A DNA stretch of 64,000 nt, from NCBI GenBank assembly GCA_039621445.1, contig CP154954.1, positions 17,328,589 to 17,392,588 of the forward strand, read 5' to 3'. This DNA comes from Euglena gracilis. Taxonomy: Eukaryota; Euglenida; Euglenophyceae; Euglenales. Below the pieces are notes generated by a model that had not been told where the DNA came from, did no database searches, and saw only the letters and a list, made by a program, of their open reading frames with translations. Below, in pieces: positions 52,013 to 61,840 of the stretch (positions are counted from its first letter, which is position 1; each line of letters starts with the position of its first letter). The position numbers and the translations under genes were made by a program.

Positions 52013-52651
52013 GTGTATGTATGTATGTATGTATGCATGTATGTACCCCCCCCCCTTATTGTCCCACCGACCTCCCCCCGGGGGGCCCGACCAGGCAATT
52101 GCTTAAGCACTGACCAACCCCCCCCCCCCGGGGGGGGTGGGTGACTGGTTTTTTCAAAGTGACTGACTGGTTTTTGGCCCGGACCCCTCCCCCCCCCCCG
52201 AAGGGGTCGGCCAGGAGTGGGCAAAGTGGCTTGAGTGACCCCGGCGCCGAAGGCGCCGGGAAAATTTTTTGGGCCTAAAATGGCCAAAAGTGACTGGAAA
52301 GTGGCCGTTTTTCTGAGTGGCCGACCCCCCCCCCCCCCCAGGGGGGGGGGGACTGGCTTGTTTTTTGAAAATGAGTGACTGACTGGTTTTTAAAAAAGTG
52401 GAGTGACCCCCTTCCCCCCCCCCCCCCCGGGGGTCGGTAAGCAATTGTATAGGCCCGACCGGACAATATGGGGGGGGACATATGTGGGGGTACCAAAGGA
52501 ATTTCATTGGCCGAGCCAAAAAAAACCCCCTGTCGGCCGGGGCCGAGGGACAATATGGGGGGGGGGGGACAATATGGGGGGGTATGCATGTATGTATGTA
52601 TGTATGTATGTATGTATGTATGTATGTATGTATGTATGCATGTATGTATGT
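52013..52651. mobile_element. Nested insertion: (ATGT)n > family J > family C
   Basis: An (ATGT)n microsatellite occurs at 52013-52046 and again at 52583-52651. Between them sits a family J copy (CCCCCCCTTATTGTCCC at 52047, GGGACAATATGGGG at 52553 and 52569), and inside J a complete family C element at 52094-52450. The order of insertion is therefore microsatellite first, J second, C last. Confidence 0.75.
52094..52450 (+). mobile_element. Family C element with 10-bp target duplication
   Basis: 357 bp, ends AGGCAATTGCTTA and TAAGCAATTGTAT (inverted). GGGCCCGACC (52084-52093) and AGGCCCGACC (52451-52460) flank it, a 10-bp TSD with one mismatch. Subterminal GACTGACTGGTTTTT copies lie near both ends, and CCGGCGCC-GAA-GGCGCCGG (52241-52259) is central. 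Nearly identical to 56953-57312. No coding capacity. Confidence 0.85.
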
Positions 52652-52925
52652 AATTGTGCAAGTGCAAACTCGTGGTGCCAATCTTAAGCCAATCCCGGTT
52701 CCAGCCAGCCAGCCAGTTCCTTTTTCTTGCTTTTTTTCCCGACCAGCAGCCCCCAGCCTGGTTGCGGGCCCTGGCTGTTGTCCACATGTCCCCCCCATTG
52801 GCGCAGGCTGATGAAATGGGCGGGTACCAAAGCTGGAATGGCACTTTTCTCAGCAATGAATGAAGGCAGCCGCTTCCCAAATTATAAACCTTTTGGGGAA
52901 TTTGGACCAAAAGATCGTTGGTCTG
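52652..52925. repeat. Family E fragment and flank
   Basis: CCAGCCAGCCAGCCAGTTCC, T-run, CCGACCAGCAGCCCCCAGCC at 52700-52760. The right flank ends in CGTTGGTCTG (52916-52925), the left target duplication of the next element. Confidence 0.55.
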
Positions 52926-53206
52926 GGCCCCGGGCGGATGATTGGCTATGACGATCCCGGAGGTCGTACCGACCATGGTCGGCCCGACCTATGGTCGGCC
53001 CGACCTTGCCGTTATCGACCACTGGAGGTCGGGCCGACCAGGTCTGCCCGACCTCCAATCAACCGCATTACCCCCCCCCTTTTTTGAAATTTAAGCCCCC
53101 CCTCAAATTTTTATTCTCTTAATTTGGCTGAAAATGCATAAAAACACATTGGAATGACCTCCAAACCGGCAAAAAAACGTCCCATTTTTGAAAAATTCGA
53201 TTAGAG

Positions 53207-53550
53207 TTAGCGTCAGGGATACAGTTATGGTTAGGGTTTAGGGTTAGGGTTAGGGATACGGTTAGGGTCAGGGTTAGAGTTAGGGTTAGGGATACGGTTA
53301 GGGTTAGGGTCAGGGCTAGGGTTAGAGTTCGGGTTAGGGGTAGAGTTAGGGTTAGGGCTAGGGTTAGAGTTAGGGTTAGGGATACGGTTAGGGCTGGGGA
53401 TTAGGGTTAGGGTTAGGGATACGGTTAGGGTTAGGGTCAGGGTTAGAGTTAGGGTTAGGGATACGGTTAGGGTTAGGGTCAGGGCTAGGGTTAGATTCAG
53501 TGATACGGTTAGGGCTGGGGATTAGGGTTAGGGTTAGGGATACAGTTAGG
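53207..53550. repeat. Degenerate interstitial TTAGGG array
   Basis: About 50 units of (T)TAGGG with variants (GTCAGGG, CTAGGG, TTAGAG) and a recurring GGGATACGGTTAGGG block (53247, 53289, 53367, 53416, 53458), so the array has a higher-order period of roughly 40-50 bp. It lies inside the TIR element, not at a chromosome end. Confidence 0.85.
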
Positions 53551-53554
53551 TTAT

Positions 53555-54000
53555 TTTGGGTGGGGGGTGTAGGCCGACTAAGTTAGCACAAAGGGAGTTT
53601 GTTGGGGGGCGCGTTTTGGCCATCCTTGCCTTGCACACACAAAAGGATTTTGTTAGGATGCGCGTTTTGCCCACCCTTGCCTTGCACACACAAGGGGATA
53701 TTGTTATTTTGGGCGGGGGGGGGGTCCGGGGGGGGCGGCAGCCCCCCCCCGGAGGAGGCCGTAGGCCGACTAAGTTAGCACAAAGGGAGTTTGTTGGGGG
53801 GCGCGTTTTGGCCATCCTTGCCTTGCACACACAAAAGGATTTTGTTAGGATGCGCGTTTTGTCCACCCCTGCCTTGCACACACAAGGGGATATTGTTATT
53901 TTGGGCGGGGGGGGTCCGGGGGGGGGGGGGGGGGGGGGGCGGCAGCAGCCCCCCTCCTCCGGCAGCCCCCCCCGGAGGAGGCCGCAGGCCGACTAAGTTC
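53555..54000. repeat. 192-bp tandem repeat inside the Mutator-like element
   Basis: AGGCCGACTAAGTTAGCAC starts units at 53571 and 53763, and a partial third unit begins at 53986. Each unit holds two ~50-bp half repeats (GCGCGTTTTG ... CCTTGCCTTGCACACACAA) and a G/C-run ending. The open frames here follow the repeat and are not genes. Confidence 0.75.
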
Positions 54001-54297
54001 ATTAGGGTCTCTTTCTTTAACATAGGACGTTTTGTTGCCAGTTTCAAGCTCATTCTAATGTTTTTCCATGCATTTTGAGTCAAATTTTACTGAATACTGC
54101 TTCAAGTTTCCGGGGGGGGGGGGGCTTAAAAATCAAAAAGGGGGGGGGTAATGCGGATGATTGGAGGTCGGGCCGACCAGGTCGGCCCGACCTCCAATGG
54201 TCGATAGGCCATAGCCAACGGTCGGCCCGACCTAGGTCAGCCCGACCATGGTCGGTACGACCTCCGGGATCGTCGTAGCCAATCATCCGCACGGAGC

Positions 54298-54600
54298 CGT
54301 TGGTCTGTGATCATCCATCATTTTAACGTGACCCCCCCCCTTATTGGCCAGAGCCTCATTTCAAAAGGAAAATGCCTTATGACGGGGGTTTTTCGGGGGT
54401 TCGCGACTTTGAAGGCCGGTCCCAGGTGGCCAATTTGGCAATTTGACAACCCTGCCCCTAATTGGCCAGAAGGCGGGATCCAGTCCAGGGGGTTTCTTAA
54501 GCCGGAGGGGACCCAGCCAGCCAGCACCTTTTTTCCAGCCAGCAACTCCCAGCCGGGCTGCGGACCCCGGGGCGGGGCGGTCCACTGAAATCAGGGATCC
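54298..54600. repeat. Family H end and family E copy
   Basis: TTAACGTGACCCCCCCCC at 54323 is a solo family H end. GGTTTCTTAAGCCGGAGG, CCCAGCCAGCCAGCACC, T-run, CAGCCAGCAACTCCCAGCC at 54488-54560 is family E. Confidence 0.55.
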
Positions 54601-55344
54601 TCACACGTCCTGAAAGGGAAAATTCACAGAGGATCACGGAAACGGACGGAAGGCCATTTTCACGGAAATCACGGAAATCCACGGATGAGGCGGAGGGTTT
54701 GGGAAAAATTTTGGGCTCTTTTTTTGAATGTGCTTTGTTTGTGCAGATACATTTTTCTTTATCTTGATTATTCTTTGATTCTTTGCACTTTTTTTTTGTG
54801 GGGAAGAGGAAAATTTTTTTAACACTGCCATCCAGCCCCCCCCCCCCCCCCGAGGGGCAGATTGCTATCAATGCATTGAATGCATTTTGGGTTCCTGTTG
54901 TGTGTACCAGCACCTGGAGCATTCCAAGGATCCCAGCCCCCCAGGACTGGCACCTTAGTTGCAGGTGCAGTCACTGACTTGTATCGTGTCGACTCGTATT
55001 TTTTGTGGCGTTGTGGGAAAAGCAATGCCACACCAGGGCGTAGACTGGTGGGGAGTATTTTCTCTGCATTTTCTATGTTCTGGGGTGGTGTGCTATGTGA
55101 TCTTTCTCTTGAACATTTTTTTAATGCAGGAGAATGTTTCTGATGAGGAATTTCTTTAAGTTTCGGGTGTGTTTTTCTTGCAATCACCAAACCGCCTTTT
55201 TTTTGCTTTTTTGGGGTGGAAGTTGAGCAAAAAGTTGCAGTAAATTCTTTCACGCTTTCTTTGGAAGAAACTCATGGGGATTTGCTGTGGAGACATCTCG
55301 CATTTAAATGTTTTGGTCGGTGTGAGCAAATGCGCACATGGATT
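54601..55344. other. Unassigned interval
   Basis: ACGGAAATCACGGAAATCCACGG-type repeats at 54640-54690; poly-C at 54836-54851; open frames on both strands without recognisable domains. Confidence 0.35.
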
Positions 55345-56596
55345 ATACAATCACTTAGTCACTGCCCCCCCTGACTGGTTTTTGGCCCGGACCCCATCCC
55401 CCCAGCCGAAGGCGCCAGAATTTTTTTTGGCTTTTTTCCATGTTTTTGGTCAAATTTCCTTTGGATTCCAAAGTGGCCGACCCCCTGTGGGGGTGCCAGA
55501 CGGTAGACTGGGGGGGGGGGTCCTGGGTGGTCGGCCTACTAGTCGGCCGACCACCCAACTGGTGGGCCGACTAGGCCTGGGCGGCAGCTAGCCGGCGAGA
55601 CGGGGGTGGGGGGGGGTAGTGGGTGGTCGGCGGATTAGTCGGCCGACCACCCACTCTAATGTAGTTACGGGCCAGTCTCGCCGACTTTTAAGCCCCCCCT
55701 GAGAAAAAACTTTTGTCCAAATCACCTCAACACCAGTCAAAACCCACCCAAATGGCTCCAGAACCCCCCAATCGGGGGTGAATATGCAAAAAAAAATTTG
55801 GGGGAAAATGTCCATTTTGGGCCACTTTTGGCAAAAGAACACCTCTCCCCGTTGTGCGGGGGGGGGGGGGGGCCCCCCCCCCCCCCCCGCCTATGCCAAA
55901 GTGAGCCACAAAAAGACTTAGCCCCCGAGTATGATGCCAACACAGAAGAGATTTTGTTATCTGAGGCTCGGATGGGGGTGGAGGGGGGAGTTTTCAGCCT
56001 GTCGTGATGCAGAATGCTTGCATTTCTAAAGGATTTTCATGTAACCCCTGTTTCGTCATTGGTTTTTACCCCTCCGGACCCCATCAAGGGCCCACCGACC
56101 CCCCACCGACCAAAGATTTCCATCTGAGGGTGTTCCTGTTGGTGTAAGGCACTTATTTGGACCCAGGACCGTTTCCGGGTGGTTTGGACCCGCCACAGAC
56201 CATTTTTATGACCACCGACTAGCCACCGACTAGTTTGCATACAATTTTCTTCATAAAAAGTCGGCGAGACTTTTATGAAGTCTCGTAAAAGTCGTAACTA
56301 ACTACATTAGAGTGGGTGGTCGGCCGACTAATCCGCCGACCACCCACTACCCCCCCCCCCCGCCCCCCCCCGCCCCCCCCCCCCCGTCTCGCCGACTAGC
56401 TGCCGACCAGGCCTAGTCGGCCGACCACCCAGGACCCCCCCCCCCAGTCTACCGCCTAGAGCCCGACCCCCCCCCCCCTAGGGGGCAGGGCCTGGCTGGT
56501 TCCCCCCCCCCAAAGTGATTGACTGGTTTTTCTAAGATTGGGGACAGGGGGGGGAGGACCCCCCCTCCCCCCGGGGGGGCCGGTGAAAAATTGTAT
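55345..56596 (+). mobile_element. Family C element interrupted by family N
   Basis: The left part 55345-55500 starts ATACAATCACTTAGTCACTG and has CTGACTGGTTTTTGGCCCGG and GCCGAAGGCGCC. The right part 56455-56596 has AAGTGATTGACTGGTTTTTC and ends AAAAATTGTAT. Together they have the order of a complete family C element, split by the TIR element at 55501-56454. Confidence 0.65.
55501..56454. mobile_element. Family N element, ~200-bp TIRs
   Basis: The left end CGGTAGACTGGGGG and the right end CCCCCAGTCTACCG begin TIRs that continue through TCCTGGGTGGTCGGCC, GGCGAGACGGGGG, TAGTGGGTGGTCGGCGGATT, AGTCGGCCGACCACCCACTC and TAATGTAGTTA. The left arm has a ~30-bp duplication of the CCGACCACCCA part. 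The interior includes a 14-base G-run directly followed by C-runs (55859-55888) and no transposase. Length and long TIRs resemble the Mutator-like element at 52926. I could not settle a TSD. Confidence 0.75.
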
Positions 56597-56928
56597 GATA
56601 TGGACCTCTGCACAAATTTGTGTCATATTGGGTATACGCATTCGGTCCATTAAAAGCGGCAGTGTTCCAGAAAGGTTTGTTTTTATGTCGCAATCATTGT
56701 CTACCCCCCTTGGATTGCCCGTCCAAACTCGGGGGGGATCTGGCACGGGGGGTGCCCTGTCCTTGACCAAAATGGCTAACTTGGGGGGGGGTGTAAACTT
56801 TTTCTCAGGGCCGGAAGGCCAATTTGGGGGGGGGTAAATTTTTTCTTGACCATTTTTGTATGGTTATTTTCCGAATTTTTCCGAATGCCCAATTTGGCCC
56901 GGGTATTTTACAAAACCCAAAAATCAGC
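56597..56928. other. Spacer
   Basis: G-runs at 56731, 56784 and 56827. AACTTGGGGGGGGG and AATTTGGGGGGGGG are similar neighbours. No gene. Confidence 0.4.
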
Positions 56929-57603
56929 CTTGTGCTTAGTCGGGTGCCAACCAGGCAATTGCTTAAGCACTGACCGACCCCACCCCCCGGGGGGGGGGGG
57001 GGTGACTGGTTTTTTCAGAGTGAGTGACTGGTTTTTGGCCCGGACCCCCTCCCCCCCCCCGGGGGGGGGTCGGCCAGGAGTGGGCAAAAGTGGCTTGAGT
57101 GACCCCGGCGCCGAAGGCGCCGGGAAAATTTTTTTGGCCTAAAATGGCCCAGAGTGACTGGAAAGTGGCCGTTTTTCTGAGTGGCCGACCCCCCCCCGGG
57201 GGGGGGTAGTGACTGGCTGGTTTTTTGAAAATGAGTGACTGACTGGTTTTTAAAAAAGTGGAGTGACCCCCCCTCCCCCCCCCCCCCCCCCGGGGGCGGT
57301 AAGCAATTGTATGGTGCCAACCCCACGGGGGGGGGGGGGCTGCTAGGGGCAGGCACCCCATAGCACCCGATCCGACCCCCCCCCCGGGGGGGGGCAGGGT
57401 TTTGGGAGGTGCCTGCCCGTGGCAGGAACCCCCTCCGACCCCGGCGCAGAAGGCGCCAGGGGCCTGGAAAAGGCCATTTTCAATGAAAATTTTCTCGGTC
57501 CCCCCGGACCCCTACCCCCCGGGGGGGGTGTGCCTGCTAGGGGCAGGCACCCCACAGCACCCACCCCCCTCCCCCCCCCCCCCGGTCGGTAAGCACAAGC
57601 ATG
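56929..57603. mobile_element. Family D element interrupted by family C
   Basis: Starts CTTGTGCTTAGTCGGGTGCC and ends GTCGGTAAGCACAAG, so its ends are inverted. GCTAGGGGCAGGCACCCC hairpins lie at 57343 and 57538. CCCCGGCGCAGAAGGCGCC and TTTTCAATGAAAATTTTC are central. The family C element at 56953-57312 sits in it after GGGTGCCAACC. A second family D copy is at 63105-63320. Confidence 0.65.
56953..57312 (+). mobile_element. Family C element with perfect 10-bp target duplication
   Basis: 360 bp, AGGCAATTGCTTA to GTAAGCAATTGTAT. GGTGCCAACC flanks both sides (56943-56952 and 57313-57322). The body matches 52094-52450 nearly base for base, including the perfect hairpin CCGGCGCC-GAA-GGCGCCGG (57105-57123). 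The two copies differ mainly in homopolymer lengths. Confidence 0.9.
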
Positions 57604-58505
57604 ACCCAAATGCCCAATCTTGGGGGGGGGGAGGACAATCTGGAGGGGGGGGGGTGATCTGCAATGTTACTGCAGATCACATCGTCCAAATGATAGGATT
57701 TCGTTCGGTGTCAAACCGGGGATGTAACCCCCCAAATAACTTGGCTTAATGTTTCATAATCCGATGATCAAGGAATTATCCAGTGATCGTACAAATGGAA
57801 TTTTTCAATGTGCAATTGATTCCATTTCCTCTCAAATGAAAACATCATCCCAAGGGCTCTGATGACACTTTCAACGTTTTGGATCATTTATGGACCATGT
57901 CCTCCCGCTTCAAGCGCCCCAGAAATCTGGGGATGGGGCAAAGAATTTTTTTAAAGGTTTGTGGCCCAGGGGGGGGTTGGGCTGAGTGGGCACCCTGCCG
58001 GAGGCGGGGTTTTGTTCTATTTTTTGGCGCAAAGTGCAAAAATAATTTTTGGACTCCAAAAACTGACCCCCCCCCCCCACAAAAGCGGGCCCCGAGCCCT
58101 CCCGGGGGGGGGGGGAGGGCTGACCCCCCCGGGTATGTCTTGGATGGTGGTCCGCCTCTGAATGTGTTTGGATTTTTTCCCGGTGGGCAAGCAACGACGA
58201 TGTCGTCGCCCTGAGCTGCACTGGCCTCCCTGGCTGCCATGGCCCATTGCCATGGCTGCCACCCCCATACCGGACATCGTTCTTTCCCCTCCACTTTACA
58301 CCCCCTCACGCACCCTTCTGGCGTAGCTCTTGCCGGGGGACGTTCCGTGCAGAGGTGTACTCTCCATCCAGCCCTGCTCTGTGGACTTCTTGACATAAAG
58401 TGTGTTTGTGTGTGTGTGCGTCTGTGCATTGCTTTTAAGACGACATACCCTCCCAGGTCAATGAGCTGGGGGGGAATATATTTGATGAAAATACATCTCT
58501 TTTGC
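57604..58505. other. Unassigned interval
   Basis: Moderate composition with poly-C at 58068-58078 and poly-G at 58103-58113. The 219-codon minus frame and 264-codon plus frame overlap each other (57884-58543 and 58239-59033). A minus piece GDDIVVACPPGK and a plus piece VNCTRAPYCTGGSS (after CATCCTTGCAG at 58514) may be exons, but I cannot choose. Confidence 0.3.
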
Positions 58506-58880
58506 ATCCTTGCAGTCAACTGCACAAGGGCACCGTACTGCACCGGGGGATCCAGTCAGCCACAGCCTTCACCCCTCTTCGGGCAACTGGACAGCGACGG
58601 ATTGCTTGCTTTCGGGGGTGCAGGGCCAAAAATGGGTCAAAAATGGGCGAAAATGGGTCAGAAAAGGGCTGGCCAGGTCAAATTTGGGGTCAAAAAAATC
58701 GACTTTTTGCATAATTGGCAGTTTTTGGGGGACATTTTTGCAGAGCATTTTTTCAATTTTTTGGCACCCGGTTCGACCCTGGCCGGCCGGCTCCTGGGCC
58801 CCGGGGGGGGGGGGGGCAGCAGCCTTTTTCCAGCCAGCCCAAATTTTCCAGCCTCTGAGCTGGATCCCCCAGGGTCATTA
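58506..58880. repeat. A/T-rich stretch and family E fragment
   Basis: AAAAATGGGTCAAAAATGGGC-type repeats at 58626-58670. GGCCCCGGGGGG, CAGCAGCCTTTTTCCAGCC and CTGAGCTGGATCCCCC at 58797-58872 is family E. Confidence 0.5.
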
Positions 58881-59520
58881 AAAAAACGCCCTGTGCTTTA
58901 CGAGACCACCTGGCCACCTGCCATGTGGCTTGTTTGGGACCATCAGGGACTGGGTTTGATATTTATCAACACGAGCATATCATTCTTCATCCATCACACC
59001 TTGCCGTTTTGGACATCTCAGGCCCAGATCTGAACATTTCCTCATTGATTTTGATGTGGGATCAGTGCAAAAGCTTGCTTAGCAGTCTGCCCTCCCAATC
59101 CCTTGTAATGCCTGAATTCGATGAAGAAAACCGTGTGAAGGGTTTGTGCAGCTGCGTGTTTGTGTGCACATCCATGTGTGTTCACTGAATAGGTTTGCCA
59201 CACCACAAAAATGAAAGCGTGGCATTTTCTATGTGAGGGTGGATTTGACAGCAGCAGTCCAACGACAGCCCTGTGGGAGGCTGACAACCTCTCTTTCAGC
59301 ATAAAGTGCCCAAGTGTATGTATGTGTCTGGGAGGCAGGGCTTGGTCCTGCCCCCCAATCATCCTGGGCATGGCCCACCCCACTGGTAGTTTCTCATTTC
59401 CACTCACCAGGCAGACTGCCGCACATCGATGCTTCTCCATCCATCTGCCATAAGAAGGGAATGCATTGTAGTTCAGGCAAGGATTTGTCGGCAAGGATTG
59501 CCACAAATTTGTGCCACAAA
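58881..59520. other. Low-repeat interval, opposed open frames
   Basis: A minus frame (59042-59698, 218 codons) contains PTNPCLNYNAFPSYGRWMEK and LSASHRAVVGLLLS but begins inside the MITE at 59521. Plus frames (59211-59453) compete. No motif; left unassigned. Confidence 0.3.
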
Positions 59521-59747
59521 TACCGGGGAGGGGGGGAATTGGAGGCCGAAAAAATTGATTGGGAAAAACCTGGCCCTTTTTTGAAAATCCTGCCTCAAAA
59601 ATTTCAAAATCACCCCTTTTCCAGTCATCTTGCAAACAAAACCTGCCAATTTTTTCCGGGCCGTTTTCAGGTTTGCCACCAATTTTTTCGGTTTCCAATT
59701 TTGTCAGCTCTAATTTTATCTAGCTTCAATTTTTTCCCTCCCCGGTA
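59521..59747. mobile_element. MITE family F, copy 2
   Basis: 227 bp with TIRs TACCGGGGAGGG...AATTG and CAATT...CCCTCCCCGGTA. TA at both borders would fit a TA duplication. It aligns with 4311-4567 over nearly its whole length. Copy 2 lacks a ~30-bp segment present in copy 1 and has short A/T in place of the long C/G runs. Confidence 0.8.
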
Positions 59748-60395
59748 ATCACAAATAATCACAAACCAGCACGAAGTTGGGGATTTTCAAAATCATGAAT
59801 ATTCACAAATAATCATGAATAATCTTGAATAATCACAAATGACCATGAACACTAAAATTAAGGAATTTCAGTTTTCATTGGTCAAGAATTTGGGGGGAAA
59901 ATATTGCCAAAAACTCCCAAAATGGAACAAAACGTCACTCAGAAGAATGAAACAAAAAAGGTTTCCAAGACATTGAAATCTGTTTAGGTCAGGCGATTTC
60001 CAAGAAGGCGCCCGTTTTTGGACCAGAAACCACTTTTTTTTGGCAATGTCTCCGTCCAGACGGTCGGTCGGTCGAGATGCCCACAAAATTTCTGTAGACA
60101 AAGGTGAGGTTTATTTTTCTTGCGGGGGTCCGGGGGGGGGCACTGGAACAGTTTCATACGTCGCGCAATTGGCCCACAAAATAAGTATGTAGACAAAGAT
60201 GAGGGTTTTTTTTTCTTGCCGGGGGGGGGGGCGGGAGCCCCCCCCCCCCCCCCCCCCGGGCACTCAAACGGTTTCATACGTCGCGTGATTTGCCCAGAAA
60301 CCAATGCTTCGGAAAAGGTATACGGTGGGTAACCAACTGTGCATAGTATGGGTAAAGGAATGGGGTGGGTGGGATATATGGGGGCATGGGGGGGG
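59748..60395. repeat. Short tandem repeats and G/C runs
   Basis: AATCATGAATATTCACAAAT-type repeats at 59750-59850. GTTTCATACGTCGCGYRATT is duplicated at 60150 and 60270, each followed by TGCCCACAAAAT/TGCCCAGAAACC, with a poly-G/poly-C block between them. No gene. Confidence 0.55.
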
Positions 60396-60500
60396 GATGG
60401 GGTGTGGCAGGGTAGAACGGGAATCGGCCGAACAGCCAGGGTTGTGGGTAGGGGGTCGACCACCCCCCCACCCCCTGCATCCCAAAACCCCATTTTTTCA
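60396..60500. repeat. Family L repeat copy
   Basis: GGGTAGAACGGGAATCGGCCG, then GGGTCGACCACCCCCC, with the family L order. Confidence 0.5.
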
Positions 60501-60674
60501 CACCTTTCAAAAATTCAACATTTTCTCAAAATTTTGTTTTTGGGAGGTTTTTGAAGCAAAAAAAAAATGACATTGGAAGTCCAAAAAAATTTCAAACAGG
60601 AAAAATGTCAGTAAAATTTGATTGTACCAAAATTTGGTCCATTTTTCTTGACCTTCGACAGGGGGGGGGAGGGA

Positions 60675-60885
60675 ATGCGCTGCGCATTTTTCCGCATTTT
60701 TTTGCGCATTTTTGTCCAGAAATGCGCATTTTTTGCGCATTTTTTACATATTTCCCCCCATTTTTGCATATTTTCCATTTTTTGTGCATTTTTTGTGCAT
60801 TTTTCACCCAATCTTGCACATTTTCCATTTTTGCGCATTTTTTGCCCAATTTTGCACATTTTCCACCCAAATAACATGCTCACCG
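60675..60885. repeat. (TGCGCATTTTT)n degenerate array
   Basis: About 15 units of GCGCATTTTT / GCACATTTTCC. A shorter array of the same unit is at 61578-61610. Confidence 0.7.
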
Positions 60886-61027
60886 AATTTTGCCCACGTT
60901 CAACTGACCCATTTCTGTAACCAACGAACCCATTTTCGCACTTTTTTTCCCACCCAAGGGACCCGCCTCAAGAGAAACAAGCCTTGGGTGATGAGGTGTG
61001 GGTACTCATCCAATGACGATGAGGATA

Positions 61028-61342
61028 CTACCTACCCCCACCCCCCCCCGGGAAACTGTCATGCCCAAGAACCTGTCAGGGTCCCGCCCGGGAAACTGTC
61101 AGGGTCCCCGGTACCGGCCAACCTGTCAGTATAGGAAGTTGTCAGGGTCCCCGGTACCGGCCAACCTGTCAGGGTCATTTTTCATTGACTTTCCCTTGAA
61201 ATGCCCTGTCAGGGTCCCGCCCGGGAATCTGTCAGGGTCCCTGATACTGGCCAACCTGTCAGTATAGGAAGTTGTCAGGGTCCTCGGTACTGGCCAACCT
61301 GTCAGCTGACAGTTTCCCGGGGGGGGGGGGGTAGGTAGGGGT
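61028..61342. mobile_element. TIR element with internal CCTGTCAGGGTCC tandem
   Basis: Left CTACCTACCCCCACCC...GGGAAACTGTCA and right TGACAGTTTCCCGGG...GGGTAGGTAGG are inverted. The interior is built from ACCTGTCAGGGTCC units. A 132-bp unit (CTGTCAGGGTCCCGCCCGGGA ... CAGTATAGGAAGTTGTCAGG) is repeated at 61073 and 61205, and contains CGGTACCGG. Non-coding. Confidence 0.65.
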
Positions 61343-61840
61343 TTCAGAGACCCCACATTGACACGTAACCAAGGCGGGAATCCCACTCCCCTGGTCACAA
61401 GTAAGGGGCACCATGGCTGACATTGTTGGTTATGGTGAACGGAGAGTGACGCCTTGGTCATATATTTTTTGGCCAAAATGCCTTCATTTCAGCTCTTTTT
61501 GGTGATTTTGGTTTAATTTTGGGTTTACTGTTGGAAATTTTTCCAAGTCCTTTTTCCCTTAGGAATGTCACAAACTCAGCGCATTTTTTGCGCATTTTTT
61601 TGCGCATTTTTTCCGAGGGCCGTCCAGCGCATCCCCCCCTCCCCCCCTTTCGTTTTTTTTTCATCCCCCTTTTGAAAACTACAATTTTTTAACCCTGAAA
61701 TTTTTGAGATTTTTTTTCTGAAAAAAATTTTTCTTCCCATCAAAAAATCATGTGGTTTGGGTTCATTTTTCAAAAAACATTCAAAAAAAATTTCAAAAAA
61801 ATTTCTGGCCAAAATCCCCGTTTCCCCAAAAATGCTGTGG
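61343..61840. other. A/T-rich interval
   Basis: TTTTTTGCGCATTTTTTT units at 61575-61612 and A/T homopolymers to 61810. No gene. Confidence 0.4.

Larger units (their letters stand above)
52926..54297. mobile_element. Mutator-like TIR element carrying TTAGGG-like repeats
   Basis: TIRs of ~180 bp: left 52927-53110 and right 54100-54297 match as reverse complements through GCGGATGATTGGCTA, ATCCCGGAGGTCGTACCGAC, CATGGTCGG, GGAGGTCGGGCCGACC, GCATTACCCCCCCC and a poly-C/AAGCCCCCC end. CGTTGGTCTG flanks both sides (52916-52925 and 54298-54307), a 10-bp TSD. Long TIRs with 9-11 bp TSDs are typical of Mutator-like elements. The interior has no transposase but holds degenerate telomere-like repeats and a 192-bp tandem repeat. 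Confidence 0.85.

Noticed and set aside
53207-53550. True chromosome end
   Set aside because: The TTAGGG array is degenerate, internal, and enclosed by TIRs with a target duplication on both sides.
57884-59033. Overlapping 219-codon minus and 264-codon plus frames as genes
   Set aside because: They oppose each other over the same bases, cross poly-C/G and family E sequence, and show no domain.
59042-59698. 218-codon minus frame
   Set aside because: Its first third is translated from the MITE at 59521-59747; the rest has no recognisable motif and competes with a plus frame.
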